Shown: positions 1 through 7,496, counted from the first letter of the stretch. The stretch: 12,099 bases of DNA from JBBQRS01 sp038214535 (GCA_038214535.1 JBBQRS010000130.1:1-12099); one strand, 5' to 3'. The notes: a model not told the origin generated them from the letters alone. Numbers and translations are program-made.

Positions 1-144
1 CCGCGGACTGAGCACGAAAATTCCGTCGAGATCAACCAGTGTCAGTGCTTGCCCAGGCTGAATGTTGTATCTATTGCGCACGGCCCGCGGCAGTGTAATG
101 CGTCCGCGCTGCGTGACGTAGAGGATGAAGCTCTGTCCCGGCAT
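1..144 (-). CDS. AbrB/MazE/SpoVT-type DNA-binding protein, N-terminal part (cut by window edge)
   Basis: Reading the minus strand from the ATG at 144 gives 48 codons that stay open to base 1, beginning MPGQSFILYVTQRGRITLP. The stretch VTQRGRITLPRAVRNRYNIQPGQALTLVDLDG is the hallmark of the swapped-hairpin AbrB/MazE fold: a strand, 'G-R-I-T-L-P' followed by a basic helix, then 'I-x-P-G-x-x-L' and a final strand. The family binds DNA as a dimer. Members are either transition-state regulators (AbrB) or antitoxins of PIN or MazF toxins (VapB, MazE), which usually repress their own promoter. An AGAGG ribosome site sits 6 nt before the ATG, which supports this start. The C-terminal part and any toxin partner would lie left of the window, so regulator versus antitoxin cannot be decided. 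The reading is confident for the domain and weak for the role. Confidence 0.85.
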   Translation of the reverse strand, partial: MPGQSFILYVTQRGRITLPRAVRNRYNIQPGQALTLVDLDGIFVLSPR

Positions 145-178
145 GTGGCGCCTCTTTCCGAATCATGTCGTGAGCATC

Positions 179-187
179 AATATATCA
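179..187 (-). promoter_or_regulatory. Putative extended -10 promoter of the AbrB-like gene
   Basis: On the minus strand this reads TGATATATT, an extended -10 (TGn followed by TATATT, 5 of 6 to consensus). No good -35 is visible at 17-18 nt. A start about 7 nt downstream would leave a leader of roughly 28 nt containing the AGAGG ribosome site. Read by eye only. Confidence 0.4.
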
Positions 188-216
188 GAGATCTGTGCGC
201 ATTCGTAATCGAGTCG

Positions 217-225
217 TGTTACAAT
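217..225 (+). promoter_or_regulatory. Putative extended -10 promoter of the SDR gene, with predicted leaderless start
   Basis: The sequence TGTTACAAT is an extended -10 element (TGn plus TACAAT, 5 of 6 to consensus). Only 7 nt separate it from the ATG at 233, so transcription is predicted to start at or next to the A of the start codon. No Shine-Dalgarno sequence precedes the ATG, which agrees with a leaderless mRNA. The -35 region is poor, as is common with extended -10 promoters. Confidence 0.5.
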
Positions 226-232
226 CGCTGGA

Positions 233-1264
233 ATGAGCTCGTCAAACTTACCAGATGCTTCCATCCTCATCACCGGCGTCAACGGTTTCATCGCGTCGCA
301 TCTGGCGGAGCGACTGCGACGCGAGGGGCGCGCGGTGCGCGGGCTGGCGAGGCGACCCGAATCCGCCGCGTGGCTGGCCGACCAGGGCGTCGAGGTGGTC
401 GGCGGTGACCTGCTCGACGCGGATGCGCTGGCGCGCGCGGTGGAGGGCTGCGCGACGGTCATGCACGCGGCCGCGTGGACCGGCGGACCGGAGCTGACGC
501 CGGAGCAGGCGTGGCGCACCAACGTAGCCGGGACCTTCGGCGTGATCGAGGCGGCGCGCGATGCAGGGATCGCGCGGTTGGTCTACATCAGCAGCGTCGC
601 CGTCTACGGGCTGAATAGCGCGCCGCTGATTGACGAATCCATGCCGACGCCGCCGGTGGGCCAGCTCTACCCCGACAGCAAGATCGCGGCCGAGAGCGCC
701 GTGCGTGCGTCGGGGTTGCCCTACGTGATCGTGCGCCCTGCGTCCACCTACGGGTCGCGCGGCATGGCCTGGACGGTCGGCCCCATCGCGCAGATCAAGC
801 GCGGGCGGCTGATTCTGGCGGGCGCGGACACCGGGCTGGTGACGCCGGGCTACATTGATAACGTGGTGGACGGTCTGCTCCTGACGTTGACGCATCCTGC
901 CGCGGTAGGGGAGGCCTTCAACCTGTGCGATGACCGCGCCGTGACCTACCGCGAGTTTTACTTGACATACGCGAGAGTGCTGGGGATTGAACGCTTACCG
1001 TCTCTGCCGGTCTGGGTCTACAAGGCGGCGCGCAACCCCGTGGTCAACGCGGCGCGGCGTTTGGCCGGCAGGCAGCCCGCCGGCGCGTGGTCATGGCACT
1101 TCCGCTTCAACCCCTCGCAGTTCAGCGTCGCGAAGGCGCAGCGCTTGCTTGGTTACACCCCCGCGATAGACTTCGCGGAAGGGATGCGCCGCACCGAAAC
1201 ATGGCTCGGGGAGAACGGGTATCTCTCGTCACGCGGAGACGCGGAGACCGCGGAGAAAATTTGA
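233..1264 (+). CDS. NAD-dependent epimerase/dehydratase family protein (extended SDR)
   Basis: A 343-residue extended short-chain dehydrogenase. The N-terminal Rossmann motif is TGVNGFIAS (residues 14-22). It differs from TGxxGxxG by Ala at the third glycine position, as often seen in 3-beta-HSD-like and atypical members. D59 in GGDLLD is the usual adenine-contacting Asp. YISSVAVYG (118-126) supplies the catalytic Ser, Y146-P-D-S-K150 is the catalytic YxxxK, and VIVRPASTYG (165-174) follows. Known members act on nucleotide sugars, sterols or dihydroflavonols; the substrate here cannot be named. Start choice: ATG 233 lies 7 nt after an extended -10, has no ribosome site and gives the expected short N-terminus. 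The last residues (SRGDAETAEKI) and the stop codon are encoded by an inverted repeat at 1229-1300, so the natural C-terminus may have been replaced by repeat sequence. No partner gene follows; the next gene is convergent. Confidence 0.85.
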   Translation: MSSSNLPDASILITGVNGFIASHLAERLRREGRAVRGLARRPESAAWLADQGVEVVGGDLLDADALARAVEGCATVMHAAAWTGGPELTPEQAWRTNVAGTFGVIEAARDAGIARLVYISSVAVYGLNSAPLIDESMPTPPVGQLYPDSKIAAESAVRASGLPYVIVRPASTYGSRGMAWTVGPIAQIKRGRLILAGADTGLVTPGYIDNVVDGLLLTLTHPAAVGEAFNLCDDRAVTYREFYLTYARVLGIERLPSLPVWVYKAARNPVVNAARRLAGRQPAGAWSWHFRFNPSQFSVAKAQRLLGYTPAIDFAEGMRRTETWLGENGYLSSRGDAETAEKI

Positions 1265-1300
1265 TTATTTTTTCTACGCGGTCTCCGCGTCTCCGCGTGA
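1229..1300. repeat. Near-perfect inverted repeat (31-bp arms) between convergent genes
   Basis: The arms 1229-1259 and 1270-1300 pair at 30 of 31 positions (one G/T difference) around a 10-nt A/T-rich loop. Each arm carries the tandem unit CGCGGAGA twice in the form CACGCGGAGACGCGGAGACC. Similar CTCCGCGTCTCCGCG palindromes recur in many bacterial genomes, from memory. The left arm encodes the C-terminus of the SDR protein and the loop contains its stop codon (1262-1264). The right arm ends 5 nt before the stop of the minus-strand isomerase gene. The hairpin is placed to stop transcription from both sides. It lacks a U-tract after the stem, so it is not a textbook intrinsic terminator; it may be a mobile REP-like palindrome. 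Confidence 0.85.
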
Positions 1301-1305
1301 GTCTA

Positions 1306-2133
1306 TCAGCCCAGTAACGGACGCGCCCAGGCAGGGAAGGTCGGGAAGATCTCTTCCGGCTCCGGCAGGTTCGGATGCCAGCGCTTCTCGTGCTCGAACA
1401 TCAGCCAGCCATCATAGCCATTCGCGCGCAGGATGTTGACTGCATCGGTCAGCGGCAACTGGCCCGTGCCGGGGTTGACGTAATGCCAACCATCCTGCAT
1501 GGCTTTAGGATGCTCCGGCTCATAGACGGCGTCTTTGACGTGGGTGTAGCCGATGCGCGGCCCGATGGCGGCGTAGGTCTCCGCAGGGGTCTCGCCGCCG
1601 ACGCGTGGCGTGTGCCCCATATCCCACAGCGCGCCGAAGGCCGGGTTGGGGATAGCGTCGAGCAGCAGCCGGCAATCGGTGGATTTGATCCAGTTGTCGT
1701 GCGTCTCGAACAGCCAGTGCAGATCCTCTGCGCCGTCGAGCGCCAGGATCTGCTCGATGCCCTCGCAGCCGATCTTGCCCAACTCTTCACGCGTATGTTG
1801 GGTCAGGTCGCCGCCGCCGTAGATGCGCACGTTCGCCGCGCCCAGCGCCCTGGCCGCGGTAATGGTGCGCCGGGCCTCTTCAAGATTATTTTCCCACTTC
1901 TCCGGCGCGCAGACGGTGATGCTCGAGCTGACGCCGCTGACTTCCAGTCCGGCGTCGTTGAGTTGTTTGCGCGTGGCCGCCGCGTCCGTGGTGAACGCAG
2001 GCAGCGTGGTCACATCCAGCGTATCGAGATAGCCGCGGAAATCTACGCCGTCGTAGCCATATTCGCGGCCGCGCCGGCAGATCGTGTCCAGGTCCCATGC
2101 GGGACAGCCGAGGGTGGAAAAGCTGAGTTTCAC
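1306..2133 (-). CDS. Sugar phosphate isomerase/epimerase-like TIM-barrel protein
   Basis: A 275-residue protein of the xylose isomerase-like TIM-barrel superfamily (AP endonuclease family 2 type). It opens with the typical strand MKLSFSTLGCPAWDLD, followed by GYDGVDFR at the end of the second strand. The probable metal-binding quartet is E143 (LFETHD), D171 (ALWDMGH), H198 (YTHVKD) and E247 (MFEHEKRW), the usual E-D-H-E pattern for a divalent metal such as Mn2+. Relatives isomerise or epimerise keto-sugars and inosose, or dehydrate them. The true substrate is not readable. Its start ATG overlaps the stop of the upstream oxidoreductase gene in an ATGA (2130-2133), so the two are co-transcribed and probably translationally coupled. 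Together they suggest stepwise catabolism of a sugar, inositol or a similar polyol. No transporter or regulator accompanies them in the window. Confidence 0.85.
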   Translation of the reverse strand: MKLSFSTLGCPAWDLDTICRRGREYGYDGVDFRGYLDTLDVTTLPAFTTDAAATRKQLNDAGLEVSGVSSSITVCAPEKWENNLEEARRTITAARALGAANVRIYGGGDLTQHTREELGKIGCEGIEQILALDGAEDLHWLFETHDNWIKSTDCRLLLDAIPNPAFGALWDMGHTPRVGGETPAETYAAIGPRIGYTHVKDAVYEPEHPKAMQDGWHYVNPGTGQLPLTDAVNILRANGYDGWLMFEHEKRWHPNLPEPEEIFPTFPAWARPLLG

Positions 2134-3320
2134 TGCGCACCTCCTGAGAATGACTTGCGTACGTCTACTTGCCCTGCATCACGAACCGTCTTCTGATAGC
2201 GTGAATTCCGCGCAAGTTCTGCGATGTGATCCGCGTAGAGGTCGTCATCGAAAGGCATATCTACCGGTTTGCCGAGGAAGGACGAGAGCATGATCGCGTT
2301 GCCCAGCGCCAGACTACGGATGCCTTCCACCGCCGGGGCAATGAGCGGCGCGCCGTGTTGGATTGCATCGGCGAAATTTTCAAGCGCCAGTTTGTGCCCC
2401 GATTGCCCGTGATGCTGATAGGGCACTTCAATGGCCCAGTTCTCCACGCGCTCGAATGGGCGTTGCGAGGTCGTGATGAAATCCAGCATCGAAACCCGGT
2501 TGCGATAGAACATCAGCTTGCCGTTCTCGAAGACCAGTTTGCCGCGCTCGCCGGCGACCTCCAGCCGGTTTGTCCCCGGCGATTCGGCTGTGGTGGTGAT
2601 CAAGTGGCCCACCATGCCGTTATCATGCTCGAAGTACCCGGTGACCTCATCCTCGACTTCGATGTCGTGGTATTTGCCGAGCGTAGCGAAACCGGTGACG
2701 CGCGCCGGCAGCCCCATGAACCACTGGTAAAGGTCGAGGTTGTGCGGGCACTGATTGAGCAGGACGCCGCCGCCCTCGCCGCGCCAGGTGGCGCGCCAGC
2801 CCCCGTTGTCGTAATACGCCTGGGTGCGGAACCAGTCGGTGATGATCCACGTGGTGCGCACCAGGCGGCCCAGTTCACCGTCATCTATCAGTTCTTTGAC
2901 CTTGCGCCAGTAGCCATACGTGCGCTGCATGAACATCGTCGCAAATTTCAGATCGGAATGGTCGGCCTGCGCCGCTTCGTAGGCGGCAATCATGCGCTGC
3001 GCGTCGCGTGTATGCACGGCGATCGGTTTCTCCGTCATGACGTGGAGGCCGCGCGCGAAGGCATCTATGGTGATCGGGGTATGATCGTAGTGCGGCGTGG
3101 CGATCACCACGCCATCCACGAGATCGGCTTTAAGTAGCGTCTCGTGATCGTAGAACGCCGGAACGTCATACTCGGCGGCGAAACGATCGGCGCGTGCGGG
3201 GTCAGTGTCGCATACGGCGACCAGCGTCGTGTTGGGGAGCGCAACGATATCCCGGATGTGTGCGCTGCCCATGACGCCGGCGCCGATGACGGCCAGCCGG
3301 ACGGGGGGTGGGGTGGTCAT
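2130..3320 (-). CDS. Gfo/Idh/MocA family NAD(P)-dependent oxidoreductase
   Basis: A 396-residue protein with an N-terminal Rossmann domain beginning VRLAVIGAGVMGSAHIRDI (GxGxxG at residues 13-18) and VAVCDTD ending strand 2, where the acidic residue suits NAD. VVIATPHYDH (71-80) and the signature EKP (97-99, HVMTEKPIA) follow. The C-terminal substrate domain holds GGVLLNQCPHNLDLYQW (184-200), in which H193 and D196 occupy the usual catalytic positions. Family members oxidise or reduce sugars, inositols and related polyols; the substrate is unknown. The start is well supported: a full AAGGAGG ribosome site (3329-3335) stands 8 nt before ATG 3320. It is the first gene of a two-gene operon with the TIM-barrel isomerase. 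The length is normal to slightly long for the family. Confidence 0.9.
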   Translation of the reverse strand: MTTPPPVRLAVIGAGVMGSAHIRDIVALPNTTLVAVCDTDPARADRFAAEYDVPAFYDHETLLKADLVDGVVIATPHYDHTPITIDAFARGLHVMTEKPIAVHTRDAQRMIAAYEAAQADHSDLKFATMFMQRTYGYWRKVKELIDDGELGRLVRTTWIITDWFRTQAYYDNGGWRATWRGEGGGVLLNQCPHNLDLYQWFMGLPARVTGFATLGKYHDIEVEDEVTGYFEHDNGMVGHLITTTAESPGTNRLEVAGERGKLVFENGKLMFYRNRVSMLDFITTSQRPFERVENWAIEVPYQHHGQSGHKLALENFADAIQHGAPLIAPAVEGIRSLALGNAIMLSSFLGKPVDMPFDDDLYADHIAELARNSRYQKTVRDAGQVDVRKSFSGGAQ

Positions 3321-3358
3321 GATCGGTCCCTCCTTTGGGTTGAACGATAACAGCCTTA

Positions 3359-3388
3359 CTTATAGCCCCAAATAGCACTTATGAGCAA
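3359..3388 (-). promoter_or_regulatory. Putative promoter of the oxidoreductase-isomerase operon
   Basis: On the minus strand, TTGCTC (3388-3383) and TATAAG (3364-3359, 5 of 6 to consensus) are 18 nt apart, about 40 nt before ATG 3320. The resulting leader would include the strong AAGGAGG site. The -35 match is weak (3 of 6), so this is a plausible rather than firm call. Confidence 0.4.
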
Positions 3389-3427
3389 ACCAGGTGTCGG
3401 TGGATGCGGGCGCGTCGCGTTGAATGC

Positions 3428-3456
3428 TTGCCCTGCGCCCTCCTTTCCGCTATACT
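3428..3456 (+). promoter_or_regulatory. Putative sigma70-type promoter of the mtaB operon, with predicted leaderless start
   Basis: TTGCCC (3428-3433) and TATACT (3451-3456, 5 of 6 to consensus) are separated by exactly 17 nt. The mtaB ATG at 3463 begins 7 nt past the -10, so the predicted transcription start falls on or beside the start codon and leaves no room for a ribosome site. It drives the five-gene run to 8314, which shows no other clear promoter. Confidence 0.6.
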
Positions 3457-3462
3457 CGACTC

Positions 3463-4782
3463 ATGCGCGTGTATCTTGAGAGCCTGGGGTGCCGGCTCAA
3501 CTATGCGGAAATGTTCTCGCTGGGTCGCCAATTGACGGACGCCGGCCATAGTCTCGCGCCTTCAGCGGAAGATGCAGACGTCTGCGTCCTGAACAGTTGC
3601 GCGGTCACAGACGAAGCCGCGCGTAAGAGCCGCCGGTTGCTGCGCCAGATGGCGCGCGCGAACGTCGACGCCCGGCTGGTCGTCACCGGCTGTTATGCGA
3701 CGCTGGAAGGCGAGCGGCTGGCTGAACTGCCCAACGTCGCCCTGGTGGTCGGCAATGCGCGCAAACAGGCGCTGTTGGAGGCGATTGACGAACTTGCACC
3801 CTCTCCATCTGCGCCTGTGCCGGACTTCGCAGTCGTGTCGCCGCCTGCTCACGAGGGGCGAACGCGCGCCTTCATCAAAGTTCAGGACGGGTGTCGCAAT
3901 CGTTGCACGTTCTGCATCGTTACGGTGGCGCGCGGCGAGGAGCGCAGCAGAGCTATCCGCGAAGTGGTCGCAGAGATACAGCAGTTGGCGGCAGACGGTT
4001 ATCAGGAAACCGTCTTGACCGGCGTGCATCTGGGCGGTTATGGGCGTGACTTGCACACCGGCTTGACGGAACTGGTGGATGCCATCATCGTCGACACCGA
4101 TATCCCCCGGCTGCGGCTCTCATCGCTGGAACCGTTCGATCTAACTCCCGATTTCTTTGCCGCATGGCAGGGGAGCGGGCGGTTGATGCCGCACCTGCAC
4201 CTGCCGGCCCAATCGGGGAGCGACGCGGTGCTGAGGCGCATGGCGCGGCGCAACACCGTCGCCGATTTCGAGGTGCTGGTCGCCGAGGCGCGGGCGCGCA
4301 TTTCGGGCGTGACGATCACTACTGACCTCATCGTCGGCTTCCCCGGCGAGACGGAGGCCGATTTCGAGGAAAGCCTGGCGTTCGCGCGACGGGTTGGCTT
4401 TGCCCATCTCCACGTCTTCCCCTACTCGACGCGCGCCGGAACCGCCGCCGCCCGTTTCGCCGATCAGACGTCGGAGCCCGAACGGCGCAGCCGCAGCCGC
4501 CGGATGAACGAGCTGGACGGCGAGTTGGGCGCGACCGTGCGTCGCGGGTTCATCGGCCAGACGCGCCCCGTGCTCTACGAGAATTGCGCCCCATCGAACG
4601 AGGGAACCGGCGAGGCGACCTGGTTCGGCCTCACGGATAATTATCTGCGCGTGCGGGTGGCCGGGTCGGCAGAACTCGACCTGCACAATCGCATTGCGCC
4701 CACGCGGTTGATCGGCCTGGACGGCGCCGATCTGATCGGCCACATCGAGTCTGAAGAGCGGTTTACAGGAGCGTCACAATGA
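3463..4782 (+). CDS. mtaB: tRNA (N6-L-threonylcarbamoyladenosine(37)-C2)-methylthiotransferase MtaB
   Basis: A 439-residue radical-SAM methylthiotransferase that converts t6A37 to ms2t6A37 in ANN-decoding tRNAs. The N-terminal UPF0004 domain carries the three cluster cysteines C10 (ESLGCRLNYAE), C46 (NSCAVTDEAARKSRR) and C77 (VTGCYATL). The radical-SAM CxxxCxxC is C144-C148-C151 (DGCRNRCTFC), followed by ARGEERSR. HLHLPAQSGSDAVLRRM, DLIVGFPGETEADF and HVFPYSTRAGT are typical of this branch. A TRAM domain fills about the last 70 residues. NSCAVT...ARKSR and the YSTRAGT region favour MtaB over MiaB or RimO. Start choice: an in-frame ATG at 3424 would add 13 residues, but it lies upstream of the promoter -35; 3463 gives the standard MRVYLE-LGCRLN start. 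It is the first gene of the operon and overlaps yqeY by 4 bp. Confidence 0.93.
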   Translation: MRVYLESLGCRLNYAEMFSLGRQLTDAGHSLAPSAEDADVCVLNSCAVTDEAARKSRRLLRQMARANVDARLVVTGCYATLEGERLAELPNVALVVGNARKQALLEAIDELAPSPSAPVPDFAVVSPPAHEGRTRAFIKVQDGCRNRCTFCIVTVARGEERSRAIREVVAEIQQLAADGYQETVLTGVHLGGYGRDLHTGLTELVDAIIVDTDIPRLRLSSLEPFDLTPDFFAAWQGSGRLMPHLHLPAQSGSDAVLRRMARRNTVADFEVLVAEARARISGVTITTDLIVGFPGETEADFEESLAFARRVGFAHLHVFPYSTRAGTAAARFADQTSEPERRSRSRRMNELDGELGATVRRGFIGQTRPVLYENCAPSNEGTGEATWFGLTDNYLRVRVAGSAELDLHNRIAPTRLIGLDGADLIGHIESEERFTGASQ

Positions 4783-5228
4783 CCCTTGAAGAACAACTGA
4801 ATGCGGATTTGAAAGTGGCGATGCGCACGGGCGATGAACCGCGCAAGCTCGCGATTCGCGCCGTCAAGACCGCCGTGACAGAAGCCAAAGTATCGGGCAC
4901 GGAGTTGCGTGACGTGACCGACGCCGATGTGCTGGCGATCATCGGCAAGCAAATCAAACAACGCCGCGACAGCCAGGCGATTTTTGAGTCCGCCGGGCGA
5001 CAGGATCTCGCCGCCCAGGAAGCCGCCGAGCTGGCCGTGCTGGAGAAATACCTCCCGGCTCAGTTGGATGAGGCGACGATTCGTGAACATGCCGCTGGCG
5101 TCATTGCCGAGCTGGGCGCGACGGACATCAAAGGCCTTGGGCCGGTGATGAAGCGCATGACTGCCGATCTGCGCGGGCAGGCGGATGGGCAAACCATCAA
5201 CCGCGTCGTGCGCGAACTGCTGAGCTGA
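4779..5228 (+). CDS. yqeY: GatB/YqeY domain-containing protein
   Basis: A 149-residue YqeY protein, the usual family length. It starts MTLEEQLNADLKVAMRTGD and has the conserved features of the fold: RLAIRAVKTAV-like helix (here RKLAIRAVKTAVTEAKV, 22-38), IGKQIKQRRDSQAIFESAGR (55-74), AELAVLEKYLPAQLDEATI (81-99) and a final GKVMKRMT-like segment (VMKRMTADLRGQADG). YqeY resembles the C-terminal tail domain of the GatB amidotransferase subunit, which contacts tRNA. A link to tRNA or translation has been proposed from this likeness, but the molecular role is not established. The ATG overlaps the mtaB stop in an ATGA, and an AGGAG (4767-4771) lies 7 nt upstream. The pairing with mtaB is also seen in Bacillus-type genomes. 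Confidence 0.93.
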   Translation: MTLEEQLNADLKVAMRTGDEPRKLAIRAVKTAVTEAKVSGTELRDVTDADVLAIIGKQIKQRRDSQAIFESAGRQDLAAQEAAELAVLEKYLPAQLDEATIREHAAGVIAELGATDIKGLGPVMKRMTADLRGQADGQTINRVVRELLS

Positions 5229-5237
5229 ACAAAAATC

Positions 5238-7475
5238 ATGTCTGTTGATGACTGGATAGGCCCTGCGTCCGGCAGCCGATCGTTGTCCTACATGAAATCG
5301 CAAGATATTCCGTGGGCCGACCGGGTGCGCGTGCTGGTGATCTGGACGCTTTTCATGATCGCCGCGATCATCATCCTTGCCGCGCCCCTGGCGTTGGGCG
5401 ATCAGGTGCGGCTGCAAGAAGGCGATGTGGCTCGCACCGATGTGGTGGCCCCGCGCCAGGTGACGTACATCAGCGAGATCCTCACCCAGCAGCGACGTGA
5501 ATCGGCGGCCAACGCCGTGCTCGATGTGTACGATCCTCCCCAGGCCCGTGTCGGCCGCCAGCAACTTACCCTCGCCAACCAGATCCTCGACTTCATCGTG
5601 ACCGTGCGCAGCGATTCACTGACAGATGCCGCAACCAAGACGGCTTATATCGAAGCCATCACCCGCCTGGACCTGCCGCCTGCGACGGTCGAGCGGATTG
5701 TCGCGCTTTTGGCCCCTGCCTGGGAGCGCACGGCGGCGGAAGTCCAGGTCGTGCTGGAACGCGCGATGCGCGAGGAGATTCGCGAAAACAATCTCGAAGA
5801 CGAGCGGCGCAAAGTTTCGGCCCGCGTGCGCCTCGACTTGCCGGAAGAAGACGCCGCCGTCGTCAGTGAGGTCGTTCAAGACCTGTTGGTTCCGAACAGC
5901 TTTTACAACGCCACATTGACCGAGCAACGGCAACAGTCGGCGCGCGAGAACGTCGAGCCGGTCACTGCGACGGTGGAGCGCGACGAAACAATCCTGCGCG
6001 CGGGCGACATTGTGACTTCAATGGATGTCGAGGCGCTGGACGCGCTGGGTTTGCGCCGGACGGATTGGTCGCTCACTGATTTTCGCGCGGCGACCGCCAT
6101 CATGTTGTTGCTCGGCCTGGTCTACCTCTATTATTTCTGGCGACAAGAGCCGCAGTTATGGTTAGGTATTTCCGTCTCGCTGATTATCGCGTTGTGCATG
6201 ATCGCGTTCATCACCATCGCGAAAGTGGTCATCCCGACGCATACGCTGCTGCCTTTCCTCGTGCCCTATGCCGCGTTGACCATGCTGCTTTCGGTGGCTG
6301 TTCGATTCCGGCTGGCGTTGGTGATTACCGGGCTTTTCACCATCCTGGTGGGTTGGCTGAGCGCCGGTGACGTTGCGCTCATGGCGTATGTGTTCTTGCC
6401 AGGCCTGGTCGGGGCGATCAAGTTGCGGCGAGGCGAGCGGCTGGCGAGTTTCGCCTGGGCGGCCGTCTATGTCGCGGTGACGAATACTCTGATTGTGCTG
6501 GCGTTCACGATTGGCGCCGGTGATTGGGACGTGCGCGGACTGGCCGAATTGGTCGGAGCGGGCTTCTTTAATGGCTTGATCGCCGTGACGATCACGTTAT
6601 TGGGCGTCTACCTGGTGGGGGCGTTGTTCGGTGTGACCACTTCCCTGCAACTGATGGAGATTTCCCGCCCCACGCACCCGTTGCTCCGGCAATTGTTGCT
6701 CAAAGCGCCCGGCACCTATCATCACACGTTGATCGTCGCGAACATGGCCGAGCGCGCCGCCGAAGCCATCGGCGCGGACGCGTTGCTCACGCGTGTCGGC
6801 GCGTATTATCATGACGTCGGCAAGACCATTCGGCCCTATTTCTTCATCGAAAATCGTTCCGATGACAACGACCCCCACGCGCGCCTGGACTCGTACACCA
6901 GCGCGCAGGTGATCATCGCGCACGTGAAGGACGGGATGGACCTGGCGCAAAAGTATCACCTGCCCAAACGCGTCCGGGCCTTCATTCCCGAACATCACGG
7001 CACGCAATCGGTGTCCTATTTCTATCATCAGGCGGTCAAGCAAGCCGGTTCGGCGGATGAGGTGGATCGCACGCAGTTTGAGTACCCCGGCCCCAAACCC
7101 CAAAGCAGGGAGACTGCGATCACCATGCTGGCCGATAGCGCCGAAGCCACCGTGCGTTCGAAACATCCGGCGACCGTCGAAGAACTGGAGAAGGTCGTTT
7201 CAGATAGCGTCCAAAGCCGTCTGTTGAGCGGGCAACTCGATGACACCCCGTTGACGGTCGAAGACTTACGCACGGTTCAGCGCGCTTTCGTGGACGTGCT
7301 GCGCGGCCTTCAGCACCCGCGTGTGGATTATCCCGCCGAGGCGCAACCGGGTCAGGCCGCCACCGCCCTGCCGGATCAACTGCCGCCGCCGGCGCAGCCC
7401 GACATATCGCCGCCCGAAGAATCCAAAGAACCGGCGTTGGTCAATCAGGGTTCCGGGTCAACCAGCGTTTTCTAG
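5238..7475 (+). CDS. pgpH: 7TM receptor-type HD phosphohydrolase, probable cyclic-di-AMP phosphodiesterase PgpH
   Basis: A 745-residue membrane protein with the full 7TMR-HD plan. A first membrane segment (about 32-53) is followed by a large extracytoplasmic 7TMR-HDED domain (about 55-280), then a block of membrane helices (about 284-470), a cytoplasmic HD domain (about 476-690) and a Pro-rich tail (about 700-740). The junction MEISRPTHPLLRQLLLKAPG is a family hallmark. Probable metal and catalytic residues are H496 (TYHHTL), H525-D526 (AYYHDVGK), H562, H586-H587 (EHHGTQ) and D633. Characterised PgpH proteins hydrolyse c-di-AMP to pApA, affecting osmolyte balance and cell wall homeostasis; here this is by family. 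The start is uncertain: ATG 5238 lies 9 nt after yqeY without a clear ribosome site, and ATG 5292 (M19) would also keep the first membrane segment. ybeY follows after 21 nt. Confidence 0.92.
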   Translation: MSVDDWIGPASGSRSLSYMKSQDIPWADRVRVLVIWTLFMIAAIIILAAPLALGDQVRLQEGDVARTDVVAPRQVTYISEILTQQRRESAANAVLDVYDPPQARVGRQQLTLANQILDFIVTVRSDSLTDAATKTAYIEAITRLDLPPATVERIVALLAPAWERTAAEVQVVLERAMREEIRENNLEDERRKVSARVRLDLPEEDAAVVSEVVQDLLVPNSFYNATLTEQRQQSARENVEPVTATVERDETILRAGDIVTSMDVEALDALGLRRTDWSLTDFRAATAIMLLLGLVYLYYFWRQEPQLWLGISVSLIIALCMIAFITIAKVVIPTHTLLPFLVPYAALTMLLSVAVRFRLALVITGLFTILVGWLSAGDVALMAYVFLPGLVGAIKLRRGERLASFAWAAVYVAVTNTLIVLAFTIGAGDWDVRGLAELVGAGFFNGLIAVTITLLGVYLVGALFGVTTSLQLMEISRPTHPLLRQLLLKAPGTYHHTLIVANMAERAAEAIGADALLTRVGAYYHDVGKTIRPYFFIENRSDDNDPHARLDSYTSAQVIIAHVKDGMDLAQKYHLPKRVRAFIPEHHGTQSVSYFYHQAVKQAGSADEVDRTQFEYPGPKPQSRETAITMLADSAEATVRSKHPATVEELEKVVSDSVQSRLLSGQLDDTPLTVEDLRTVQRAFVDVLRGLQHPRVDYPAEAQPGQAATALPDQLPPPAQPDISPPEESKEPALVNQGSGSTSVF

Positions 7476-7496
7476 AGTCCCCAGGGGGAGAACCGC

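Noticed and set aside
1229..1300. Intrinsic terminator
   Set aside because: The stem is long and precise but no U-tract follows either end; the tandem CGCGGAGA units fit a dispersed repeat better.
2226..3137. 303-codon open frame on the plus strand
   Set aside because: It is antisense to the Gfo/Idh/MocA gene, has no recognisable motif and reflects GC-rich codon bias.
3424..3462. Upstream ATG extending MtaB by 13 residues
   Set aside because: It lies before the -35 of the likely promoter and adds residues absent from the family; MRVYLESLGC at 3463 is the standard start.
4641..5564. 307-codon open frame on the minus strand
   Set aside because: It crosses mtaB, yqeY and pgpH in antisense; those three are supported by clear family motifs.
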